From positions 1 through 5,396 of the forward strand of contig JACCYY010000034.1 in NCBI GenBank assembly GCA_013696235.1: 5,396 bases of DNA, read 5' to 3'. Of this stretch, positions 1-4,286 are shown in pieces; positions within the stretch are counted from its first letter, which is position 1, and the number at the start of each line of letters is the position of its first letter. Position numbers and translations under genes: made by a program. Under the pieces are notes generated by a model that worked only from the letters and a program-made list of their open reading frames with translations, was not told the origin of the DNA and did not search any database. Source of the DNA: Sporichthyaceae bacterium (GTDB lineage: Bacteria > Actinomycetota > Actinomycetes > JACCYY01).

Positions 1-672
1 CGGAAGGCCCCGGGCCTCGTTGCCGAACAGCCACATGGTCGGTGCGGCGAGGCCACCGCTGTCGAGCTCGTCGTCGAGGTCGTGGTCGCCGCCGCCGTCG
101 GCAGCGAGGACGCGCATCCCGGACAACCTGGCGAGCGCGACCGCGGCCGCCACCTCGACACCGGTGGCGATCGGGAGGTGGAAGAGGCTGCCGGTGGAGG
201 CTCGGACGCACTTGGGGTTGGCGAGCTCGACCGACTCCGGGCTGAAGACGACGGCGTCGGCACCGGCCGCGTCAGCGGTCCGCACGATCGTGCCGGCGTT
301 GCCCGGGTCACGGACAGCGGCCAGCACAGCGACCAGGCGCGGCGCTGTGCCCAGGGCGACCTCCGGTCCGACGTCGACCCGGGCGCAGACCGCGATCACG
401 CCCTGCGGGGTGGTCGTGCCCGACAGGGCAGTGACGGCGGCGTCGGACGCGTCGTACACGCGCGCCCCCGCGGCGAGCGCATCGTCGGCCAGCGCGCGAT
501 GGCGGGCGGCGTCGGCAGAGGCGAGAAACAGCTCGCGGACCGCACCGGCGGCCACGGCCTCACGGACGGCCTGCGGACCCTCGGCGAGGAACTCCCCCGC
601 CGACTCGCGAAACGTGCGACGGTGCAGCCGCCTGGCGTGGGCGACCCGAGCCTTCGATGCTGGGGCGAGCAC
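1..672 (-). CDS. TrmH/SpoU-family RNA 2'-O-methyltransferase (C-terminus off window)
   Basis: The first 224 codons of a SAM-dependent SPOUT methyltransferase, which probably 2'-O-methylates a ribose in 23S rRNA. An N-terminal substrate-binding region (about residues 25-97, starting EFLAEGPQAVREA) leads into the knotted catalytic domain. Family motif 1 is DPGNAGTIVRTADAAG (122-137; conserved N125 and R131). A KCVRASTGSLFHLPI segment follows (154-168), then motif 2 LFGNEARGL (215-223, E219). Motif 3, which completes the SAM knot, would lie beyond position 1, so the gene is cut by the window and is not visibly broken. The start is GTG at 670-672; no start codon exists in this frame between there and the rplT stop, and its Shine-Dalgarno is weak. 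It follows rplT by 37 bases with no terminator, so it is probably co-transcribed. The same position in Mycobacterium tuberculosis is held by tsnR. Family assignment is secure; the target nucleotide is not known. Confidence 0.93.
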   Translation of the reverse strand, partial: MLAPASKARVAHARRLHRRTFRESAGEFLAEGPQAVREAVAAGAVRELFLASADAARHRALADDALAAGARVYDASDAAVTALSGTTTPQGVIAVCARVDVGPEVALGTAPRLVAVLAAVRDPGNAGTIVRTADAAGADAVVFSPESVELANPKCVRASTGSLFHLPIATGVEVAAAVALARLSGMRVLAADGGGDHDLDDELDSGGLAAPTMWLFGNEARGLP

Positions 673-709
673 AGCTGCTCGGCTGCCAACGACCCGGGGG
701 ACCGACCGC

Positions 710-1099
710 CTAGGCGGCCGACTCCCGCGGCGCGTTGAGGTCGGAGGGCAGCGCGGCGCGCGCAGTCGCCACGAGCGTGGTGAAGGCGGCCGGGTCGTTC
801 ACGGCCAGCTCGGCGAGCATGCGTCGGTCGACCTGGACGCCGCCCTCGCGCAGGCCCTGGATGAGCCGGTTGTAGGTCATGCCGTTCGCCCGGGCAGCGG
901 CGTTGATCCGCTGGATCCAGAGCTTGCGGAAGTCGCCCTTGCGGGCCCGCCGGTCGCGGTAGGCGTAGACCAGCGAATGGGTGACCTGCTCCTTGGCCTT
1001 GCGGTACAGCCGCGAGCGCTGCCCGCGATACCCGCTCGCCCGCTCGAGCGTCGTCCGGCGCTTCTTGTGGGCGTTGACCGCCCGCTTGACGCGTGCCAC
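710..1099 (-). CDS. rplT: 50S ribosomal protein L20
   Basis: Encodes L20, a 23S rRNA-binding protein needed early in 50S assembly; in several bacteria it also represses its own operon. The 129-residue product begins [15 protein letters not shown] and shows the L20 signatures [17 protein letters not shown] (23-39) and [21 protein letters not shown] (48-68). The long basic N-terminal helix is followed by the compact domain (about 60-117), where [12 protein letters not shown] is typical. The C-terminal tail from about 118 is a little longer than the usual 115-120 residues. The start is GTG at 1097-1099, with AAGGAG at 1107-1112 seven bases upstream. It is third in the infC operon, 91 bases after rpmI; the spacer holds two hairpins that could be control elements. 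The TAG stop lies in a 12-bp palindrome (706-717). Confidence 0.98.
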   Translation of the reverse strand: MARVKRAVNAHKKRRTTLERASGYRGQRSRLYRKAKEQVTHSLVYAYRDRRARKGDFRKLWIQRINAAARANGMTYNRLIQGLREGGVQVDRRMLAELAVNDPAAFTTLVATARAALPSDLNAPRESAA

Positions 1100-1118
1100 G
1101 TGTGTGCTCCTTCACTCT

Positions 1119-1165
1119 CCCGGAAGTGCTCCCGGGTCGGACCGGTCAGCGCGCTGCCGCCGGTC
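1119..1165 (-). promoter_or_regulatory. Paired hairpins in the rpmI-rplT spacer
   Basis: In the mRNA sense, GACCGG (1165-1160) pairs with CCGGTC (1145-1140) around a 14-base loop containing the palindrome CAGCGCGCTG. Just downstream, CCCGGGA (1136-1130) pairs with TTCCGGG (1125-1119) around GCAC, with one G-U pair. The second ends six bases before the rplT Shine-Dalgarno at 1112. Neither is followed by a U-run, so they are not intrinsic terminators. They could tune rplT translation or protect the mRNA, but short GC hairpins are common by chance in such DNA. Confidence 0.35.
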
Positions 1166-1190
1166 TGGGTCTGGGGTGCTGGGTGCGGGA

Positions 1191-1385
1191 CTACTTGCCC
1201 AGCAGCCGCTTGACCTTGCCGACGTCGGCCTTCGAGGTGACGACGTCCATGCCGAGCCGGCGCGTACGCGACGAGGACTTGGCCTCGAACTTGTGCCGGC
1301 GGTTCGCCTGCTCACGCATGACCTTGCCCGTGCCGGTGAGCCGGAAGCGCTTCTTCGCTCCGCTGTGCGTCTTCATCTTCGGCAT
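1191..1385 (-). CDS. rpmI: 50S ribosomal protein L35
   Basis: Encodes L35, a small, very basic protein of the large ribosomal subunit. The 64-residue product begins [21 protein letters not shown], the hallmark L35 N-terminus, continues with [17 protein letters not shown], and ends VKRLLGK; the length is typical of the family. The start is ATG at 1383-1385, with GAGGAG at 1397-1402 upstream. The reading frame stays open far upstream, but that part is only the shadow of infC and gives no L35-like sequence. Second gene of the infC-rpmI-rplT operon, 94 bases after the infC stop and 91 bases before rplT. Both spacers are structured rather than closely packed, which leaves room for post-transcriptional control. 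Confidence 0.98.
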   Translation of the reverse strand: MPKMKTHSGAKKRFRLTGTGKVMREQANRRHKFEAKSSSRTRRLGMDVVTSKADVGKVKRLLGK

Positions 1386-1413
1386 GGCGCCGTGGTCTCC
1401 TCGCAGGTCCTCG

Positions 1414-1473
1414 AGCCCGGGCAGTCGTCCGGGCTGTCGTGCGTCTTGCAGCGGCCGCCCGGGTGGGCGACCG
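1414..1473 (-). promoter_or_regulatory. Two GC-rich hairpins in the infC-rpmI spacer
   Basis: In the mRNA sense the first hairpin pairs nine bases at 1473-1465 with 1460-1452 (one G-U) around the loop ACCC. The second pairs AGCCCGG (1435-1429) with CCGGGCT (1420-1414) around eight bases. They lie between the infC stop (1480) and the rpmI Shine-Dalgarno (1397-1402). No U-run follows, so read-through is expected. In E. coli the L20 operator uses RNA structure in and around the infC-rpmI junction, so this is a plausible place for an equivalent; no L20-site sequence match is claimed. Confidence 0.4.
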
Positions 1474-1479
1474 GTTGGT

Positions 1480-2418
1480 TCAGGTGGCCTTGCGCACAGC
1501 CCTGGGCTTGGCAGCAGGGCTCGGCCGGACCGGGCGGGGGGCGACCGGTGCAACCGGGTCCGGGCCCGGGGTTGCATCCGCAACCTGGTCCGCGGTTTCG
1601 CCGCTGGCTTCATCGGTGGCGGGTGGTGCGGCCGGTGCGTCGGTCTTTGGAGCGACCGCTTCCGCGGGTTCCTCGACCTCCATGGACGCCTCCTCCGTGG
1701 ATGCGTCGGCGCCCGTGGATGCCTCGGCATCGGCCGGAGGAGTCGGCGCATCCAGCGGTACCGCATCGGCGGGAGCGAACCCGTCGACGTCGGTGCCGTC
1801 CGTGGTGGCCCGAGCCCGTCGGCGCTGCGCGTTCGCCTCGTCGTCGGCGCGCCGGCGTGCGCGCGCGACCTCCTTGTCGGCCTCGCGCTCGGCCTTGGCG
1901 TCCGCCTTGCGGCGGTGCGGGCCGAGCACCATGATCATGTTGCGTCCGTCCTGCTTCGGGGCCGACTCGACCCAGCCGAGCTCGTTCACGTCCTCCGCGA
2001 GCTTGGCGAGGAGCTTGAACCCCAGCTCGGGCCGGTGCTGCTCGCGACCGCGGAACATGATCGTGATCTTGACCTTGTCGCCCTGGCCGAGGAACCGTAC
2101 GACGTGACCCTTCTTGGTCTCGTAGTCGTGGGGATCGATCTTCGGCCGGAGCTTCATCTCCTTGATGACGGTGTGGGTGGCCTTCTTCCGGGCCTCCCGT
2201 GCCTTCAACGCGGACTCGTACTTGAACTTGCCGAAGTCCATGAGCTTGCACACCGGCGGCCGCGCCTGCGGGGCCACCTCGACGAGGTCGAGGTCGGCGT
2301 CCTGGGCGAGCCGGAGCGCCTTCTCCACGGTCACGATGCCGACCTGCTCGCCGTTGGGGCCGACGAGGCGAACTTCGGGAACGCGGATCCGGTCGTTGAT
2401 CCTGGGCTCGACGGTGAT
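1480..2418 (-). CDS. infC: Translation initiation factor IF-3 with long C-terminal extension; AUC start
   Basis: IF3 binds the 30S subunit, prevents premature 50S joining and proofreads initiator tRNA and start codon. The 312-residue product has an IF3-N domain (about 5-75: [20 protein letters not shown], then [27 protein letters not shown]), a linker helix, and an IF3-C domain (about 83-169, including [12 protein letters not shown] and [11 protein letters not shown]). The fold ends near 169, and about 143 further residues follow: a charged, probably helical stretch (170-205), an acidic Ala/Pro/Thr-rich stretch, and a basic tail ending [10 protein letters not shown]. coli IF3 has 180 residues. 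The start is ATC at 2416-2418: an in-frame TGA lies at 2446-2448, no ATG, GTG or TTG occurs between them, and AGGAGG (2423-2428) sits four bases upstream. The next GTG (2332-2334) would remove the conserved N-terminus. Rare infC start codons are known (AUU in E. coli) and let IF3 repress itself. First gene of the operon. Confidence 0.97.
   Translation of the reverse strand: MTVEPRINDRIRVPEVRLVGPNGEQVGIVTVEKALRLAQDADLDLVEVAPQARPPVCKLMDFGKFKYESALKAREARKKATHTVIKEMKLRPKIDPHDYETKKGHVVRFLGQGDKVKITIMFRGREQHRPELGFKLLAKLAEDVNELGWVESAPKQDGRNMIMVLGPHRRKADAKAEREADKEVARARRRADDEANAQRRRARATTDGTDVDGFAPADAVPLDAPTPPADAEASTGADASTEEASMEVEEPAEAVAPKTDAPAAPPATDEASGETADQVADATPGPDPVAPVAPRPVRPSPAAKPRAVRKAT
1695..1728. 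repeat. 18-bp-period tandem repeat in the infC 3' region
   Basis: Two 16-base units, CCGTGGATGCGTCGGC (1695-1710) and CCGTGGATGCCTCGGC (1713-1728), differ at one base and are spaced 18 bases apart. In the IF3 protein they encode the repeated hexads AEASTG and ADASTE (about residues 231-242). The in-frame period suggests that the low-complexity extension grew by duplication or slippage. Confidence 0.6.
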
Positions 2419-2422
2419 GGGT

Positions 2423-2428
2423 CCTCCT
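2423..2428 (-). promoter_or_regulatory. infC Shine-Dalgarno AGGAGG, which fixes the AUC start
   Basis: AGGAGG on the minus strand, four bases before ATC at 2418-2416. It is the strongest ribosome-binding site in the leader and the only one placed to serve the conserved IF3 N-terminus. Its extended form CCAGGAGG (2430-2423) is complementary to CTCCTGG at 2467-2461, so it can be sequestered. Confidence 0.8.
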
Positions 2429-2483
2429 GGGGATGAGACGTCGGGTCACCGACCGTCGGTCCAGGAGATGTCGGGGCTCCTGG
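2423..2483 (-). promoter_or_regulatory. Candidate two-state leader RNA controlling infC translation
   Basis: In the mRNA sense three segments follow one another: CCAGGAG (2483-2477), CTCCTGG (2467-2461) and CCAGGAGG (2430-2423, holding the Shine-Dalgarno). The middle one can form a perfect 7-bp helix with the first (loop of 9) or with the third, burying the ribosome-binding site. A small inverted repeat, ACCGAC/GTCGGT (2448-2460), lies inside the loop of the second fold. The two folds exclude each other, as in anti-sequestor/sequestor regulators. The pairings are read directly from the sequence; regulation and any ligand (L20, IF3 or translation itself) are inference. Confidence 0.5.
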
Positions 2484-2496
2484 CCCAAGTTTGGGC
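2483..2496 (-). other. Small inverted repeat in the infC leader
   Basis: GCCCAA and TTGGGC are separated by two bases, so in RNA a 5-bp stem with a 4-base loop is realistic. It abuts the first arm of the switch-like structure at 2483 and might stack on it. Weak on its own. Confidence 0.3.
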
Positions 2497-2511
2497 GGAC
2501 GCCACCGGAGA

Positions 2512-2533
2512 GCGTCCTCGCACGAGAGGACGC
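2512..2533 (-). other. 8-bp hairpin in the infC leader
   Basis: GCGTCCTC and GAGGACGC form a perfect 8-bp stem around a 6-base loop. On the infC transcript no U-run follows it, so it does not look like an intrinsic terminator. It may be a structural part of the leader. On the other strand it lies more than 200 bases upstream of SURF1. Confidence 0.45.
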
Positions 2534-2656
2534 GGACCGTTTGACCCGACGACCTCGACGGTCGGTGCGGGTGGGATGTGTGGCATCCGCTTGGCAACCC
2601 AGGCGATGTGCGTGCTGGTCTCTTTCGAGGGCGTGACCCGGGTCGGTCGGTGCGCA

Positions 2657-2662
2657 ATGTTA
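2657..2662 (-). promoter_or_regulatory. Candidate -10 box for the infC operon
   Basis: TAACAT on the minus strand fits the actinobacterial TANNNT -10 pattern and would start transcription near 2650, giving a 5' leader of about 230 bases that includes all the hairpins. No good -35 box is seen 16-18 bases upstream. It was chosen because it is one of few A/T-rich spots in a GC-rich region. Confidence 0.3.
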
Positions 2663-2723
2663 CAGCACGCGGATGGCCCCCCCGGCATTCCCGCGGCGGC
2701 CGGGGTGAACCGGCACCCGGCCG

Positions 2724-2729
2724 TACGGT
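2724..2729 (+). promoter_or_regulatory. Candidate -10 box for a leaderless SURF1 transcript
   Basis: TACGGT lies at -12 to -7 relative to the GTG start at 2736, the spacing expected when transcription begins at the start codon itself. No Shine-Dalgarno-like purine run precedes that GTG. No clear -35 box is visible. Leaderless mRNAs are common in actinobacteria. Confidence 0.4.
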
Positions 2730-2735
2730 TGCCGG

Positions 2736-3473
2736 GTGGACCGACGGCTCTTCGCCCCGCGGTGGCTGGCTCTGCACCTCGCCGTCCTCGTCGCGATGGC
2801 GGGTTGCGCACTCCTCGGCGCCTGGCAGCTCGACCGGGCCCGTGATCAGCGCGACCAGTCGGCCCGCCCGGCGAGCAACGCGGACCTCGCGCCGGCCGCC
2901 CTCGACGCGGTCCTCCCGCCGGGTGGTTCGCTCCGCCTCGACGATGTGGGCCGCCGCGTGGAGGTCAGCGGCACCTACGACGCGGACGCCCAGCTCGTCG
3001 TGCCCGGTCGGCAGGTCGGCGGCGAGACCGGCTCGCTGGTGCTTGCCCCGCTCGTCACCGACGACGGCTCCGCGGTGGTGGTCGTACGCGGCTGGCGGTC
3101 AGGCCCGGCCGCGGCTCCCCCGCCACCCCCGGTCGGGCTCGTGACGGTCAGCGGGTGGCTCGGCGCGTCGGAGGCCCCGCCCGGCACCCGGGTGCTGCCG
3201 GCCGGCGAGGTCGGGAGCATCCACCTCCCGACGCTGGTGAACCTGGTGCCGTACGCGCTTCGCGGCGGCTTCGTGGCGGCGACGGCGCAGACGCCGCCGG
3301 CGGGCACGGCCGTCGCCCTCGTCGAGATCCCGGCACCGCAGTGGATCGAGGGTGGCCGGCTCCCGCTGCAGAACGTCTTCTACGCCATCGAGTGGTGGGT
3401 GTTCGGCCTCGCCGCGGTGGCGTTCTGGGTGTCCGCGGTACGCCGTCGCGAGCACCCAGGCGCATTATCCTGA
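2736..3473 (+). CDS. SURF1 family cytochrome c oxidase assembly protein
   Basis: SURF1 proteins act in the membrane to help insert heme a into subunit I of aa3-type cytochrome c oxidase. The 245-residue product has the family layout: an N-terminal transmembrane helix (about 11-30) running into LGAWQLDR (27-34), an extracytoplasmic region with VEVSGTY (75-81), VVVVRGW (114-120) and VSGWL (138-142), and a second helix (about 213-233) holding NVFYAIEWWVFGLAAVAFW, then a basic stop-transfer stretch AVRRRE. The usual QW pair near the second helix is replaced by EWW (219-221). A Pro/Ala-rich stretch (124-133) sits in the external region. The start is GTG at 2736-2738, which places the first helix properly; no Shine-Dalgarno precedes it, so a leaderless message is suspected. 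It is divergent from infC and tail-to-tail with the DUF3817 gene, with a 9-bp stop overlap. No cox gene is visible nearby. Confidence 0.93.
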   Translation: MDRRLFAPRWLALHLAVLVAMAGCALLGAWQLDRARDQRDQSARPASNADLAPAALDAVLPPGGSLRLDDVGRRVEVSGTYDADAQLVVPGRQVGGETGSLVLAPLVTDDGSAVVVVRGWRSGPAAAPPPPPVGLVTVSGWLGASEAPPGTRVLPAGEVGSIHLPTLVNLVPYALRGGFVAATAQTPPAGTAVALVEIPAPQWIEGGRLPLQNVFYAIEWWVFGLAAVAFWVSAVRRREHPGALS

Positions 3474-3800
3474 CCGGTGCTCCGGGGCGATGAGCTCCAG
3501 GGCGGCGAGCTCCTGCGCGATCACCTTGCGCTCCACGATGAACGACGCGAACGGCACTGCGCCGGCCAGGATGACCAGCAGCGCCTTGGTCGGACTCCAG
3601 CCGCGGCGCGCGGTGACCCAGATGACCACGACCACGTACACCATGAAGATCGCGCCGTGGATCGGGCTGTACACAGTGGAGAGCGTCGGGTCGTCACCGA
3701 AGTAGCGCAGCGGCATCGCCACGAGCACGAGGACCAGGAGCCCGACTCCGGTGACGACGGCGGCCGCCCGGTACGCCGCGAGATCCCTCGGCAGCCTCAT
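3465..3800 (-). CDS. DUF3817 family small integral membrane protein
   Basis: The 111-residue protein has three predicted transmembrane helices (about 12-31, 46-63 and 72-90). Its motifs resemble DUF3817 proteins of actinobacteria: a MPLRYF turn after helix 1, SPIHGAIFMVYV (45-56, with H48 in the membrane border) and AGAVPFASFIVERKV (79-93). No biochemical function is established for the family to my knowledge. The ATG at 3798-3800 overlaps the TGA of the upstream SseB-family gene as ATGA, so the two are probably translationally coupled; GGGGGAGGG (3809-3817) serves as the ribosome-binding site eight bases upstream. A longer reading in the same frame exists, but its added part is Arg/Pro/Gly-rich shadow of the SseB-family gene. 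The TAA stop lies inside the end of SURF1 on the other strand. Confidence 0.9.
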   Translation of the reverse strand: MRLPRDLAAYRAAAVVTGVGLLVLVLVAMPLRYFGDDPTLSTVYSPIHGAIFMVYVVVVIWVTARRGWSPTKALLVILAGAVPFASFIVERKVIAQELAALELIAPEHRSG

Positions 3801-4279
3801 CCGGCCGGCCCTCCCCCTGTTGCCTCGCTCCACACCGCGGCGAGCTGGTCGAGCTCTGACCCTGTCACGACCAGCTGGGTCGGCTGGCCCGGGTCGACCA
3901 GCACGGCGGCCGCACCGTCGTCCAGGGCCGTCCGTGCTGCCCGGGCACCCTCGACCGGCACCGGTCGGACGTCGGGGTGCCACGCGAGGAGGGCGGCGGC
4001 TGACGTGAACGCCGGCACTGCCCGTCGGCCGTCCCGCCCGGTGATCGTCACGAGCGCCATCTCGGCGTGCTTGTCCAGCCCCGGGCTCGCACTGGCCAGA
4101 TCGGTCGTCAGCGCGGCGGTGACCGGGACGAACACGCGCGCCGTGGCCAGCGCCCGGACGGCGGGGAGCCGCGTCGCCGCCGTGCCGTCGAGCGCGGCCA
4201 GGTGGGCAACGAGCTCGGGGTCCGCCGCGCCGGTGTCGCCGGAGAACGCGGGGCGGTGAAGCTCGTGCGGCCCCCTCAC
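3797..4279 (-). CDS. SseB family protein
   Basis: The 160-residue protein resembles the SseB N-terminal domain family, named after the E. coli enhanced serine sensitivity gene; its molecular role is poorly understood. Recognisable parts are HRPAFSGDTGAADPELVAHL (8-27), the strand RVFVPV (48-53), and the most conserved block, DKHAEMALVTITGRDGRRAVPAFTS (69-93) followed by AAALLAWHPDVRPVPVEG (94-111). DDGAAAVLVDPG (120-131) closes the fold. No signal peptide or membrane helix is seen. I chose GTG at 4277-4279, seven bases after the amidohydrolase stop. An in-frame GTG at 4322-4324 would add 15 residues unlike the family and overlap the upstream gene by 38 bases. Neither has a good Shine-Dalgarno, so translation may depend on coupling. 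SseB genes often lie near infC in actinomycetes. Confidence 0.87.
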   Translation of the reverse strand: MRGPHELHRPAFSGDTGAADPELVAHLAALDGTAATRLPAVRALATARVFVPVTAALTTDLASASPGLDKHAEMALVTITGRDGRRAVPAFTSAAALLAWHPDVRPVPVEGARAARTALDDGAAAVLVDPGQPTQLVVTGSELDQLAAVWSEATGGGPAG

Positions 4280-4286
4280 GGCTGGG

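Noticed and set aside
706..717. 12-bp palindrome CCGCCTAGGCGG over the rplT stop as a terminator or operator
   Set aside because: There is no loop for a stable RNA hairpin and no U-run, and the methyltransferase gene follows closely. Probably chance.
20..1213. Long plus-strand open frame (397 codons) opposite the methyltransferase and rplT
   Set aside because: The sequence is Arg/Ser/Ala-rich with no recognisable domain and lies exactly antisense to secure genes. Stop-poor antisense frames are expected at this GC content.
1386..1766. N-terminal extension of rpmI (frame open up to 1766)
   Set aside because: L35 has a strongly conserved start at MPKMKTH with its own Shine-Dalgarno. The upstream part is Arg/Pro-rich and overlaps infC in another frame.
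1093..2436. Plus-strand open frame of 447 codons opposite infC and rpmI
   Set aside because: It is a shadow of the infC codons: no family resemblance and low-complexity Arg/Gly/Leu composition.
2578..3144. Plus-strand open frame overlapping the start of SURF1
   Set aside because: It is a different frame through SURF1 codons, Arg/Ser/Pro-rich and without a domain. The SURF1 frame carries the clear motifs.
3492..3514. GAGCTC repeats downstream of SURF1 as a possible terminator
   Set aside because: They lie inside DUF3817 coding sequence, the stem is short and no T-run follows.
3801..3983. N-terminal extension of the DUF3817 gene
   Set aside because: The added residues are Arg/Gly/Pro-rich and overlap the SseB-family gene. 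The ATGA overlap and a good ribosome-binding site support the 3800 start.
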